From Gammaproteobacteria bacterium (GTDB lineage Bacteria > Pseudomonadota > Gammaproteobacteria > Pseudomonadales > Pseudomonadaceae), in assembly GCA_023475025.1 (NCBI GenBank), contig JAMCWB010000038.1, positions 1-38,103 on the forward strand: a DNA stretch of 38,103 nt, written 5' to 3'. Positions 15,949 to 25,075 of the stretch are shown here, one piece after another. Positions within the stretch are counted from its first letter, which is position 1, and each line of letters opens with the position of its first letter. A program made the position numbers and the translations under genes. The notes beneath the pieces are model-generated. The model was not told where the DNA came from. It made no database searches and was given only the letters and a program-made list of their open reading frames with translations.

Positions 15949-17006
15949 CAGGTTGCCTCAGACGCCAGCAAGGGTTGCAACCGCGCCATGACCTGGGCGG
16001 GGTTGAGTCGGGTAAAGCATAGCGGTTGCTCGTGGGTCAGGTCGAATCGGGCCCGTTCATCCGCGGTCGGCTGGTAATTGCAGCGCTTGCGCAGGCACGG
16101 GGCGCAGGCAAAGTCGCTGGCCAGGTGTTGCTGGCGGGCACCGTAGGCGCCGGTAAATCCCGGGTTGGTGGGGCCAAACAGCGACAGGGTCGGTACATCC
16201 AGCGCCGCCGCGAGATGCCCAAGCCCGGTATCGACGGCGACGCAAGCGCTGGCACCTGAAAGCTCGCGGGCAACGCCAGCCAGGTTCAGCCTGGGCAGCA
16301 CAGCCACACCATTGAGATCGGCGGCGATACGCTGCGCTCGCGCCTGTTCAGCCGCGTTACCCCAGGGCAAACGCACCTGCCAGCCGTGGGCAACCACCTG
16401 CTCTGCCAACTGGCGCCAGTAGAGCTCGGGCCAGTGCTTGGTGTCCCAGGTGGTACCGTGCAGGAACACCAGATAGGGCTGACTCCCGGCAGGTTGACCC
16501 TGCTGCGGCGACTGCAGGCCATACTCACCCAGACTATCCGGCAGTTGATACCCCAGGGCCGCAGCAAACAGCTGACGCAAGCGCTCAACCGCATGCTGCC
16601 CCCAGGCCACGCTGTGCGGCTGGTCATAGAAACGGCTGGCAAAGGGTTCACGTGCCGAGGAGCTATCCAGGCCGGCGACTGGCCCCTGGCTATAACGGGT
16701 CAGCCAGGCGCTTTTCAATAGTCCCTGTGCATCCATCACCAGGTCATAGGGCTGCGCACGCAGACGGCGCTTGAAAGCCCGCCACTCACCACTTCTCCAG
16801 GTAGCCAGGGGCTGTTTGCGCCAGCGCCGAATCGCCACCGGAATCACCTCGGCCACCGCCGGGTGCCAACGGGGGATTTCCGCAAAGGCTTCCTCTACTA
16901 CCCAGTCAAACTGGATACCCGGAATCGCCCTGGCTGCATCGGTCAATGCTGGCAAGGTATGGATGACATCGCCCATTGACGAGGTTTTGATCAACAGCAC
17001 CCGCAT
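15948..17006 (-). CDS. waaC: ADP-heptose:LPS heptosyltransferase I WaaC
   Basis: GT9-family transferase adding the first L-glycero-D-manno-heptose to Kdo2-lipid A, using the ADP-heptose made through HldE. It has 352 residues. The start MRVLLIKTSSMGDVIHTLPA is the family's acceptor-binding signature. The donor domain contains YLVFLHGTTWDTKHWPELYW and SACVAVDTGLGHLAAALDVP, followed by LSLFGPTNPGFTGAYG. The gene follows waaF by 3 bp and overlaps waaG by 1 bp. No membrane segment is expected; the enzyme is peripheral. Confidence 0.96.
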   Translation of the reverse strand: MRVLLIKTSSMGDVIHTLPALTDAARAIPGIQFDWVVEEAFAEIPRWHPAVAEVIPVAIRRWRKQPLATWRSGEWRAFKRRLRAQPYDLVMDAQGLLKSAWLTRYSQGPVAGLDSSSAREPFASRFYDQPHSVAWGQHAVERLRQLFAAALGYQLPDSLGEYGLQSPQQGQPAGSQPYLVFLHGTTWDTKHWPELYWRQLAEQVVAHGWQVRLPWGNAAEQARAQRIAADLNGVAVLPRLNLAGVARELSGASACVAVDTGLGHLAAALDVPTLSLFGPTNPGFTGAYGARQQHLASDFACAPCLRKRCNYQPTADERARFDLTHEQPLCFTRLNPAQVMARLQPLLASEAT

Positions 17007-17009
17007 GCG

Positions 17010-18056
17010 TCAGAGGTCCTGCGGGTCTGGCAAGGGGTCGCCGACCAGACGCTGCAAGGCATCAATGACCTGCGCCGGCGGCAAGTCGCGCAGACAGTTG
17101 TAATGCCCGAAACGGCAAGTGCGGTCAAAGCAGGGGCTGCAATCCAGGCCCAGGCGCACGGTTTCGACGGCATCGGCCAACGGCGGGGTAAAGCCCGGCG
17201 AGGTAGAGCCATACACAGCAACCAGAGGGCGCTCCAGCGCTGCCGCCACATGCATCAAACCGGAATCATTGCTGACCACGGCGGTTGCCGCCGACATCAG
17301 ATCGATAGCCTCAGCCAGACTGGTCTCGCCACTGAGATTGACCGCTTCTTCACGCAACCCCGGAATCAAGCGGCTACGAATATCCTCACCCACCGGATGA
17401 TCGTTCTTCGAGCCGAACAGCCACACCTGCCAGCCCTGACGAATGCAGTGCTCGGCAACAGCGGCGTAGTACTCACTCGGCCAGCGTTTGGCTTCGCCAA
17501 ACTCGGCGCCCGGGCACAGGGCCAGGACCGGGCGGTCCAGCTCCAGCCCGAAACGCGCCAGCGCTGTGTCGAGACTATCCGGGTCGATGGCTAACTGCGG
17601 GCGCGGATACGGCTGCGGCAAAACCGCACCCGAGTCAAAGGCCAGCGCCATAAAGCGCTCGATCATCAGCGGGTAGGCCTGCTTGTCGAGTTTGCGATGG
17701 TCATTGAGCAGGCCGTAGCGCATCTCGCCCAGCCAGCCGGTACGCAGGGGAATATCGGCGAAATACGGCACCAAGGCCGACTTCAGCGAATTGGGCAAGA
17801 GGATAGCCTGGTCATAGTGACCGGCCAGTGACTTGCCAATACGCCGCCGCTCACGCAGCCCCAACACACCGTGCCCAAGCGGAAAGCTCAGCGCCTGATT
17901 GACCTCGGGCATACGCTCAAGAATCGGCCGACTCCAGTCCGGGGCCAGCACATCAATCATACAGGCATCGCCATGGCGCTGTTTTAGGCAGACGAACAAC
18001 GTCTGCGCCATCACCATGTCGCCTACCCAGCTGGGACCAATAATCAGAATATTCAT
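17010..18056 (-). CDS. waaF: ADP-heptose:LPS heptosyltransferase II WaaF
   Basis: GT9-family enzyme adding the second inner-core heptose. The 348-residue protein starts MNILIIGPSWVGDMVMAQTL, matching the WaaF N-terminus, and the donor half has LALCPGAEFGEAKRWPSEYY, VSNDSGLMHVAAALERPLVA and VYGSTSPGFTPP. A Cys-rich tail CSPCFDRTCRFGHYNC is also typical. It is the first waa gene of the run, separated from ilvE by about 124 bp that contain an inverted repeat, so a promoter here is likely. WaaC and WaaF act one after the other on the same growing core. Confidence 0.96.
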   Translation of the reverse strand: MNILIIGPSWVGDMVMAQTLFVCLKQRHGDACMIDVLAPDWSRPILERMPEVNQALSFPLGHGVLGLRERRRIGKSLAGHYDQAILLPNSLKSALVPYFADIPLRTGWLGEMRYGLLNDHRKLDKQAYPLMIERFMALAFDSGAVLPQPYPRPQLAIDPDSLDTALARFGLELDRPVLALCPGAEFGEAKRWPSEYYAAVAEHCIRQGWQVWLFGSKNDHPVGEDIRSRLIPGLREEAVNLSGETSLAEAIDLMSAATAVVSNDSGLMHVAAALERPLVAVYGSTSPGFTPPLADAVETVRLGLDCSPCFDRTCRFGHYNCLRDLPPAQVIDALQRLVGDPLPDPQDL

Positions 18057-18070
18057 AACAAGCCGCTTAA

Positions 18071-18175
18071 GGCTGAAGGCTCAAGGCTGGAAGCTGAAAA
18101 CCTGAAACTGAGCACGGACAGATAACCTCCAAGGACAGATTTCAAACTTTCAGCCTCCAGCCTATGGCTTTCAGC
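18071..18175. repeat. Heptamer-based inverted repeat between ilvE and waaF
   Basis: The left arm at 18072-18099 and the right arm at 18148-18175 are inverted complements matching at 23 of 28 positions, with a 48-base loop. The left part is made of degenerate 7-base units (GGCTGAA, GGCTCAA, GGCTGGA, AGCTGAA) starting at 18071, and the right arm is the same kind of series on the other strand. It fills most of the gap between the ilvE stop and the waaF start. It could attenuate or stabilise readthrough from ilvE into the waa genes, or be a dispersed repeat pair; no T-run identifies it as a normal terminator. Confidence 0.75.
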
Positions 18176-18180
18176 GGATT

Positions 18181-19104
18181 TCAGCCGACCAACGTCCGCC
18201 ATTCGGCATGCTCTGCGGTCTGACCGCTGACCAGGTCGAAGTAGGCTTTTTGCAGTTTGGCGGTGATCGGCCCACGGTGACCCGGGCCGATCTTGCGGCC
18301 ATCCAGCTCCTGGATCGGCGTGACTTCGGCGGCGGTGCCGGTGAAGAAGGCCTCGTCGGCGATATAGACTTCATCACGGGTGATGCGCTTTTCTACCAGC
18401 TTCAGGCCGTGCTCCTTGGCCAGGGTCAGGATGGTGTTGCGGGTTATCCCGTTGAGGCAGGCAGTCACTTCCGGGGTGTAGATCACGCCGTTCTTGATGA
18501 TGAAGATGTTCTCGCCCGAGCCTTCGGCGACATAGCCTTCAGGGTCCAGCAGCAGGGCCTCTTCGGCACCGGCTGAGATGGCTTCCTGCAGCGCCAGCAT
18601 GGAGTTGATATAATGCCCGTTGGCCTTGGCGCGGGTCATGGAAATGTTCACGTGGTGACGGGTGAAGGAGCTGGTACGCACCTTGATGCCGGTCTCCAAT
18701 GCTTCCTTGCCCATGTAGGCGCCCCAGTCCCAGGCGGCAATAATGACGTGGGTTTTCAGGCCGGTGGCACGCAGGCCCATACCTTCGGAGCCGTAGAACA
18801 CCATGGGGCGCAGGTAGGCGCTTTTCAGGTTGTTCTCGCGCACCGCGGCACACTGGGCCGCATTCAACTCTTCCTTGCTGAAGGGGATCTGCATATTCAT
18901 GATCTTGGCCGAATCAAACAGGCGATCCGTATGCGCGTCCAGGCGGAAGATGGCGGTGCCATCCGGAGTATCGTAAGCGCGTACGCCCTCGAATACACCC
19001 ATGCCGTAATGCAGGGTATGCGTCAGCACATGCACATTGGCCTCGCGCCACGGCACCATTTCACCATCAAACCAGATAACACCATCACGATCGGCCATCG
19101 ACAT
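18181..19104 (-). CDS. ilvE: Branched-chain amino acid aminotransferase IlvE
   Basis: PLP-dependent fold-type IV aminotransferase for the last step of leucine, isoleucine and valine synthesis and the first of their breakdown. About 307 residues from the ATG at 19104 (MSMADRDGVIWFDGE), which agrees with the Pseudomonas start; an ATG five codons upstream is also in frame. Recognisable segments are HTLHYGMGVFEGVRAYDT, FRLDAHTDRLFDSAKIMNM, the catalytic-lysine region TRAKANGHYINSMLALQEA, YVAEGSGENIFII and TRDEVYIADEAFFTGTAAEV. It lies between glnE and waaF, the same order as in P. aeruginosa, although its job is unrelated to LPS. Confidence 0.96.
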   Translation of the reverse strand: MSMADRDGVIWFDGEMVPWREANVHVLTHTLHYGMGVFEGVRAYDTPDGTAIFRLDAHTDRLFDSAKIMNMQIPFSKEELNAAQCAAVRENNLKSAYLRPMVFYGSEGMGLRATGLKTHVIIAAWDWGAYMGKEALETGIKVRTSSFTRHHVNISMTRAKANGHYINSMLALQEAISAGAEEALLLDPEGYVAEGSGENIFIIKNGVIYTPEVTACLNGITRNTILTLAKEHGLKLVEKRITRDEVYIADEAFFTGTAAEVTPIQELDGRKIGPGHRGPITAKLQKAYFDLVSGQTAEHAEWRTLVG

Positions 19105-19183
19105 AGCAGCCAGCTCCATCAGTATCTTTATCAGTTAAGTTATGTTCTTGCCTGTACGTGCTGCGTCCGTCGGCCTGCGCTTT

Positions 19184-22126
19184 TCAGGGCGAGCTGGGCA
19201 ACATCTGCTGCCAGATGCGGATAACCCCTTGGCGGTAATCATGGTGTTGATCGCCACTCACTGTGCCCGGCTGCTTTTGCAAAGCCAGGCGATGGGCTGC
19301 TGCGCGGTAGGCCTTGTAAGCCTTCTGCAATTGCTGGACATCGCTTGCGGCGATCAGACCAGCGTCCCGCAGCCCATCAAGAATTCTGATGTTGTCGGTG
19401 TAGCGCAGTAATTCGGGGTGTCTGCACGACCAGGCCAGAACCGCATATTGCACCATAAATTCAATGTCTACGATACCTCCAGCGTCATGCTTGAGATGAA
19501 AGTTGTGTCCGGCTTCCCAGGCACTGGCAGCACGACCGCCATCCGTCTCCCTGCTGGCCAGGCTGGCGCGCATCTTTTCCCGCATCTTCTGTACCTCATC
19601 GGCCAACGCGACCGTGTCCCGGTCACGGCCCAGGACTTCACCGCGCAAGGCTTCAAAGGCCTTGGTCAGTTGCGGGCAGCCGCTGAGCACGCGCGCGCGC
19701 ACCAGGGCTTGATGCTCCCAGGTCCAGGCCTCTTCGCGCTGATAGCGGGCAAAGGCCTGCAAAGAGGTCACCAGCAACCCTGAATCACCGGAAGGCCGCA
19801 GGCGCATGTCGACCTCGTAGAGCGCGCCCGAGGTGGTATTGGCATTGAGGATATGGATGATGCGCTGGCCCAGGCGGGTAAAGAAACGTCCGCCATCAAT
19901 GGCCCGCTCGCCGTCGGTCTCGGCACTGGTATCGCCATCGTGGATAAACACCAGATCCAGATCCGACCCATGCCCCAGCTCAATGCCGCCCACCTTGCCG
20001 TAGCCGACAATAATAAAGTCCAGTTCACAGCGGCTACCGTCAGCGCGCTGCGGCCGACCATGGCGCTGGACCATTTCGCGCCAGGCCAGTTGCAGCACCT
20101 GCTGCAAAATAGCTTCAGCGATCCAGGTCAGGTAGTCACTGACTTTCATCAGCGGCAGGCTGCCGGCAATCTCCGAGGCGGCAACGCGCAGCACATGAGC
20201 GCGTTTGAAATAGCGCAGCGCTTCCATCTGCTGTTCAAGGTCATCTTCCGGGATACGCAGCAATTGCTGGCGCAGTTCATCGGCCAGCTCCTGCGGCTCC
20301 GGGGGTCGATACAGGCGGCCGGCATTGAGCAGCTCATCCAGCACCACCGGGAAGCGCGCAATCTGTTCGGCAATCCAGGGGCTGGCTGCGCACAGCACCA
20401 GCAACTCGCGCAGGGCGCCGGGGTTTTCGGTCAATAGCAGCAGGTAGGCCGAACGCCGGGCGACTGCTTCAACCAGCGGCAATACCCGCTCCAGCGCCAG
20501 ATCCGGTTGCTCATGTTCACCCGCCATGGCCAGCAAGCGCGGCATGAACACATCCAGCCGGTCCCGCCCCAGGCGCTGCATGGCCTTGATGCGGCCTGAA
20601 TGGAGCAAGTCATTAACCCGCTTCCAGGCCGCTTCAGGATCGGCAAAACCCGCTTCAGCCAGTTGTTCGGTTGCCTGCTCGGCATCCAGGGTGCCATCCC
20701 ACAAGGGCTGCCAGCGCTCATAAGGCAAAGCCGGCTCGTCTTCCTCGTCATCCGGATCGGCAATCACATGGGCAAAGTGATGGGCGACGCGCTGACGCTG
20801 CAGCTCCAGCGCCTGGTAAAAATCATCCCAGTCGGCAAAGCCCATGATCCAGGCCACCCGCGCCTGGTTCTGGCTATCAATTGGCAACATCTGGGTCTGG
20901 CGGTCATCCAGCGCCTGCAACGTGTGCTCCGTATCGCGCAGAAACAGGTAAGCGCCCTTGAGCTCATCCACCGCCACATCCGGCAGGTAGCCGTTGTTGG
21001 CCAACATATCCAGCACACTGAGAATCGGTCGCTGCTGCAAGCTGCGATCGCGCCCGCCATGAATCAACTGAAAGGCCTGGCCGATAAATTCAACCTCACG
21101 GATGCCGCCCGAGCCCAGCTTGACGTTATCCTGCAGGCCCTTGCGCTGCACTTCACGCTGGATCATCAGTTTCAGGCTGCGCAGCGCCTCAATCGCGGCA
21201 AAATCCAGATAGCGGCGATAGACGAAGGGCTTGAGCATGGCTTGCAGCTCAGCCCCCGCCGCCTGGTCACCCGCCACTACCCGCGCCTTGATCATGGCGT
21301 AACGCTCCCAGTCGCGCCCCTGGCTCTGGTAATACTGCTCCAGCGCATCAAAGCTGAACACCAGCGCGCCGCTGTCACCGTAAGGACGCAGGCGCATATC
21401 GACACGAAACACAAAGCCATCGACAGTGATGGCATCCAGTGCCTTGATCACCCGCTGACCAATACGGATAAAGAACTCCTGGTTCGACAGGCTGCGACGC
21501 CCGCCCTCAGTCTCACCGGCCTCCGGGTAGGCAAAGATCAGATCAATATCCGATGACAGATTCAGTTCCTGCGCGCCCAGCTTGCCCATGCCCAGAATGA
21601 CCATATGCTGGGGCTGACCGGACTCCTGGCCCATCGGCGTACCCAGACTCTCGTGCGCTTGCTGGTAATGCCATTGATAGGCCTGCTCGATGCAGGTATC
21701 CGCCAGATCAGACAACTCACGGGTGGTTTCCATGGTCGCTGCCTGGCGCGTCAGGTCACGCCAGATCAGGCGCAGCTGGTGCCGATTGCGAAAGCGGCGC
21801 AATACCTTGAGCAACGGCTCTTCTGCCGTGACCTCGGCCAGTTCGGCAGCCAGTAACTCACTCAACTCACCCTGTCGCAAACGACGCCAGAGCAGGCCAT
21901 CAGCAGCTTCCAGGCCCCAGGCCAGTTCCGGATCGCGACGTAGCTGCTCGGCAACAAAATCGCTGCCTGCCAGCACTATGTCCAGGCTCTGCTCAAAGCG
22001 CGCATCCAGTTCTGCCAGTCTGGCGGTCAACCCAGCCTGCTCGACGGCGTGCAGCCATTGCTGGCGATGATGGGCAACCAGCGGCTGCAAAGAGTCCGGG
22101 AGCGGAAAGGGTGGCGTCATCGGCAT
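19184..22126 (-). CDS. glnE: Bifunctional glutamine synthetase adenylyltransferase/deadenylylase GlnE
   Basis: Controls glutamine synthetase by adding or removing AMP in response to PII and glutamine. The 980 residues match the two-domain family (E. coli about 946). The N-terminal adenylyl-removing half has the nucleotidyltransferase motif NLSSDIDLIFAYPE near residue 190, and the C-terminal adenylylating half has ELGHGSDLDLVFIHDGD near 717; other landmarks are KLGSGGIREVEFIGQAFQLI and KHDAGGIVDIEFMVQY. The ATG at 22126 is preceded by AGGA at good spacing, and another ATG lies two codons in. It is divergent from aceE across 280 bp and followed by ilvE after about 80 bp. Confidence 0.96.
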   Translation of the reverse strand: MPMTPPFPLPDSLQPLVAHHRQQWLHAVEQAGLTARLAELDARFEQSLDIVLAGSDFVAEQLRRDPELAWGLEAADGLLWRRLRQGELSELLAAELAEVTAEEPLLKVLRRFRNRHQLRLIWRDLTRQAATMETTRELSDLADTCIEQAYQWHYQQAHESLGTPMGQESGQPQHMVILGMGKLGAQELNLSSDIDLIFAYPEAGETEGGRRSLSNQEFFIRIGQRVIKALDAITVDGFVFRVDMRLRPYGDSGALVFSFDALEQYYQSQGRDWERYAMIKARVVAGDQAAGAELQAMLKPFVYRRYLDFAAIEALRSLKLMIQREVQRKGLQDNVKLGSGGIREVEFIGQAFQLIHGGRDRSLQQRPILSVLDMLANNGYLPDVAVDELKGAYLFLRDTEHTLQALDDRQTQMLPIDSQNQARVAWIMGFADWDDFYQALELQRQRVAHHFAHVIADPDDEEDEPALPYERWQPLWDGTLDAEQATEQLAEAGFADPEAAWKRVNDLLHSGRIKAMQRLGRDRLDVFMPRLLAMAGEHEQPDLALERVLPLVEAVARRSAYLLLLTENPGALRELLVLCAASPWIAEQIARFPVVLDELLNAGRLYRPPEPQELADELRQQLLRIPEDDLEQQMEALRYFKRAHVLRVAASEIAGSLPLMKVSDYLTWIAEAILQQVLQLAWREMVQRHGRPQRADGSRCELDFIIVGYGKVGGIELGHGSDLDLVFIHDGDTSAETDGERAIDGGRFFTRLGQRIIHILNANTTSGALYEVDMRLRPSGDSGLLVTSLQAFARYQREEAWTWEHQALVRARVLSGCPQLTKAFEALRGEVLGRDRDTVALADEVQKMREKMRASLASRETDGGRAASAWEAGHNFHLKHDAGGIVDIEFMVQYAVLAWSCRHPELLRYTDNIRILDGLRDAGLIAASDVQQLQKAYKAYRAAAHRLALQKQPGTVSGDQHHDYRQGVIRIWQQMLPSSP

Positions 22127-22237
22127 GGTCTATCCTGTTAAGCAACAGATTTAACAACTGAGTGAGCGGTTGGTTTTATTGATCATGCAGAGTGCCACGC
22201 CAGGTGGCATTTGGAAACATTGAGCAATTGACCAGAG

Positions 22238-22252
22238 CGTAGTTTTACTACA
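22238..22252. promoter_or_regulatory. Operator-like palindrome, copy 1 (glnE/aceE intergenic)
   Basis: The 15 bases CGTAGTTTTACTACA form a near-perfect inverted repeat, with only the first base breaking symmetry. The core TAGT-TTT-ACTA fits the TNGTNNNACNA pattern known for FadR-subfamily GntR repressors, the group that includes PdhR of the pyruvate dehydrogenase operon. It overlaps the expected aceE promoter zone just after TTGACC. The regulator is inferred, not identified. Confidence 0.65.
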
Positions 22253-22288
22253 TTTTATTCTGCAAAAAGCTAGATTCAAGGCTCTTTA

Positions 22289-22303
22289 TGTAGTAAAACT
22301 ACA
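22289..22303. promoter_or_regulatory. Operator-like palindrome, copy 2 (upstream of aceE)
   Basis: TGTAGTAAAACTACA is a perfect 15-base inverted repeat with a three-base centre. It is the same sequence as copy 1 read on the other strand, apart from one end base. The two centres are 51 bases apart, close to five helical turns, so two dimers could bind on one face and cooperate or loop. It lies about 104 bp ahead of the aceE start. Pyruvate-responsive control of aceEF is a reasonable reading but is inferred. Confidence 0.7.
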
Positions 22304-22406
22304 TTTACCGAACACAGTATCGCCCTCGCACGGCATAACCACCCTGCTGTTCGCTGCGCATAGCCCGCCAGCGTGCAGTAAAGGCCCACAAGGTCTGGAG
22401 ATAATA

Positions 22407-25064
22407 ATGAAGCACGACGATATCGATCCGCAGGAAACCCAGGAATGGCTGGACTCGCTGGAGTCCGTACTGGAACAGGAAGGCGAAGAGCGCGCGCATT
22501 ACCTGATGACCCGGCTCGGCGAGTTGGCCAGCCGCAGCGGCACCCCCCTGCCCTATGCCATCACCACCCCCTACCGCAACACCATCCCGGTCACTCACGA
22601 GGCGCGCATGCCCGGCGACTTGTTCATGGAGCGGCGCATCCGCTCCATGGTGCGCTGGAATGCACTGGCCATGGTAATGCGCACCAACCAGCAAGATCCG
22701 GATCTGGGTGGGCATATTTCCACCTTTGCCTCCAGCGCGACCTTGTATGACATTGGCTTCAACTATTTCTTCAAGGCGCCCACCGACGAGCACGGAGGTG
22801 ACCTGGTGTTTTTTCAGGGCCATGCCTCGCCTGGCGTCTATGCCCGTGCCTTCCTTGAAGGACGCATCAGCGAAGAGCAACTGAACAACTTCCGCCAGGA
22901 AACCGATGGCGACGGCCTGTCTTCCTATCCACACCCCTGGCTGATGCCCGAGTTCTGGCAGTTCCCGACCGTCTCCATGGGCCTTGGCCCGATCCAGGCG
23001 ATTTACCAGGCCCGCTTTATGAAGTACCTGGAGCATCGCGGCCTGATTGAACCCGGCAAGCAGAAAGTCTGGTGCTTTGTCGGTGACGGTGAAACCGATG
23101 AGCCGGAAACCCTGGGCGCGATTTCCCTGGCTGGCCGCGAGAAACTCGACAACCTGATCTTCGTCATCAACTGCAACCTGCAGCGTCTGGACGGCCCGGT
23201 GCGCGGCAACGGCAAGATCATCCAGGAACTTGAAGGCAGTTTCCGTGGTGCCGACTGGAATGTGATCAAGGTGATCTGGGGCCGCATGTGGGACCCGCTG
23301 TTTGCCCAGGATCACGAAGGCCTGCTGCAACAACGCATGGAAGAAGCCGTGGACGGCGACTACCAGAACTACAAGGCCAAGGGCGGTGACTATGTGCGCA
23401 AGCACTTCTTCGGCACCCGTCCCGAGCTCAAGGACATGGTCAAGGACCTGACCGACGAACAGATCTGGAAACTCAACCGCGGTGGCCACGACCCCTACAA
23501 GGTCTACGCGGCCTATCACGCGGCAGTCAACCATGAAGGTCAGCCCAGCGTAATCCTGGCCAAGACCATCAAGGGCTACGGCACCGGTGCCGGTGAAGCG
23601 CAGAATACCGCGCACAACACCAAGAAGGTCGATATCGACAGCCTGAAAACCTTCCGCGACCGCTTTGATATTCCGATCAAGGACAGCGAGCTGGAAAAGC
23701 TGCCGTTCTATAAACCGGAAAAAGACAGCCCCGAGTACAAATACCTGCATTCCCGCCGCGAGGCCCTGGGTGGTTATATGCCCCAGCGCCGCACGGAAAG
23801 CTTCAAGGTGCCGGTACCACCGCTGGACACCCTCAAGGCCATTCTGGATGGCTCGGGTGACCGCGAAATCTCCACCACCATGGCCTTTGTGCGCATCATC
23901 TCGCAACTGGTCAAGGACAAGGAGCTGGGCCCGCGCATCGTACCCATTGTGCCGGACGAGGCGCGCACCTTTGGCATGGAAGGCATGTTCCGCCAACTGG
24001 GCATCTATTCATCAGTCGGCCAGCTGTATGAGCCGGTCGACCGTGATCAGGTGATGTTCTACCGCGAGGACAAGAAGGGCCAGATCCTCGAAGAAGGCAT
24101 CAACGAAGCCGGCGCCATGTCCAGCTGGATTGCTGCAGGGACTGCCTACAGCACCCACAACCAGCCCATGCTGCCCTTCTATATCTTCTATTCGATGTTC
24201 GGTTTCCAGCGCATTGGTGACCTGGCCTGGGCCGCCGGTGACAGCCGCGCCAAGGGCTTCCTGATTGGTGGCACGGCCGGCCGCACCACCCTGAACGGCG
24301 AAGGCCTGCAGCACCAGGATGGCCACAGCCATATTCTCGGTGGCACCATCCCCAACTGCCGCAGTTATGACCCGACCTATGGCTACGAACTGGCGGTGAT
24401 TATCCGCGAGGGCGCGCGTCGCATGATGGAAGAGCAGGAAAATGTCTACTATTACCTGACCGTAATGAACGAGTCCTACCAGCAGCCGGCCATGCCCAAG
24501 ACCAAGGGACTGGAAGAGCAGATCATGCGCGGCATGTACCAGCTGGAGACGGCGAAAAAACCGGCCGAGTTGCACGTCCAACTGATGGGCAGCGGCACCA
24601 TCCTGCGTGAAGTACGTGAAGCTGCCACCCTGTTGGCCGAGGAGCACGGTATCAGCGCCGACATCTGGAGCGTGACCAGCTTCAACGAGCTGCGCCGTGA
24701 CGGCCTCGAAGTCGAACGCTGGAACCGCCTCAACCCGACGCGCAAGCGTAAGGACAGCTACGTTGAAACGCAATTGGCCAAAGCCAAGGGCCCGGTGATT
24801 GCTGCGACCGACTACATGAAGCTGTATGCCGACCAGATTCGCCAGTGGGTACCCGCTACCTACAAGGTGCTGGGCACCGATGGCTTTGGCCGCAGTGACA
24901 GCCGCCGCAAACTGCGTCATTTCTTTGAAGTAGACCGTTACTGGATTGTCTGTGCCGCGCTCAGCGCCCTGGTCGAGGATGGCACCCTGAAACCCAAGGT
25001 GCTGGCCGATGCGCTCAAGGCGTACAAGCTGGACAGCAACAAAGCCAACCCACTGGACAGCTGA
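22407..25064 (+). CDS. aceE: Pyruvate dehydrogenase E1 component, homodimeric type (AceE)
   Basis: Thiamine-diphosphate enzyme that decarboxylates pyruvate and passes the acetyl group to the lipoyl arms of AceF. The 885 residues match gammaproteobacterial AceE (P. aeruginosa 882). The ThDP/Mg motif is GDGETDEPE (226 onward) ending at the asparagines of FVINCNLQRLDGPVRGN. Other landmarks are the conserved SSYPHPWLMPEFWQFPTVSM, KTIKGYGTGAGEAQNTAHN, DEARTFGMEGMFRQLGIYSS and LGTDGFGRSDSRRKLRHFFE. The start MKHDDIDPQETQEWLDSLES has GGAG seven bases upstream. It is followed after 11 bp by aceF, with which it forms the E1-E2 core of the complex; the E3 gene is not in the window. Confidence 0.98.
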   Translation: MKHDDIDPQETQEWLDSLESVLEQEGEERAHYLMTRLGELASRSGTPLPYAITTPYRNTIPVTHEARMPGDLFMERRIRSMVRWNALAMVMRTNQQDPDLGGHISTFASSATLYDIGFNYFFKAPTDEHGGDLVFFQGHASPGVYARAFLEGRISEEQLNNFRQETDGDGLSSYPHPWLMPEFWQFPTVSMGLGPIQAIYQARFMKYLEHRGLIEPGKQKVWCFVGDGETDEPETLGAISLAGREKLDNLIFVINCNLQRLDGPVRGNGKIIQELEGSFRGADWNVIKVIWGRMWDPLFAQDHEGLLQQRMEEAVDGDYQNYKAKGGDYVRKHFFGTRPELKDMVKDLTDEQIWKLNRGGHDPYKVYAAYHAAVNHEGQPSVILAKTIKGYGTGAGEAQNTAHNTKKVDIDSLKTFRDRFDIPIKDSELEKLPFYKPEKDSPEYKYLHSRREALGGYMPQRRTESFKVPVPPLDTLKAILDGSGDREISTTMAFVRIISQLVKDKELGPRIVPIVPDEARTFGMEGMFRQLGIYSSVGQLYEPVDRDQVMFYREDKKGQILEEGINEAGAMSSWIAAGTAYSTHNQPMLPFYIFYSMFGFQRIGDLAWAAGDSRAKGFLIGGTAGRTTLNGEGLQHQDGHSHILGGTIPNCRSYDPTYGYELAVIIREGARRMMEEQENVYYYLTVMNESYQQPAMPKTKGLEEQIMRGMYQLETAKKPAELHVQLMGSGTILREVREAATLLAEEHGISADIWSVTSFNELRRDGLEVERWNRLNPTRKRKDSYVETQLAKAKGPVIAATDYMKLYADQIRQWVPATYKVLGTDGFGRSDSRRKLRHFFEVDRYWIVCAALSALVEDGTLKPKVLADALKAYKLDSNKANPLDS

Positions 25065-25075
25065 GGAGCGACGGT

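Larger units (their letters stand above)
22127..22406. other. Divergent glnE/aceE intergenic control region
   Basis: This 280-bp non-coding stretch is AT-richer than the genes beside it and holds two copies of a 15-bp palindrome described separately. A TTGACC at 22228-22233 could be a -35 box for aceE reading rightward, but no good -10 box lies at standard spacing (TACATT at 22249-22254 would be only 15 bases away). A small perfect hairpin, TGCCAC-GCCAG-GTGGCA, lies at 22193-22209. The aceE ribosome-binding site is GGAG just upstream of the ATG at 22407. Confidence 0.6.

Noticed and set aside
22305..23996. A 563-codon open frame on the minus strand opposite aceE, and another at 24012-24920
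   Set aside because: Both are mirror frames of the strongly conserved aceE, a common effect in GC-rich DNA; the predicted proteins show no family motifs and no ribosome-binding site was found.
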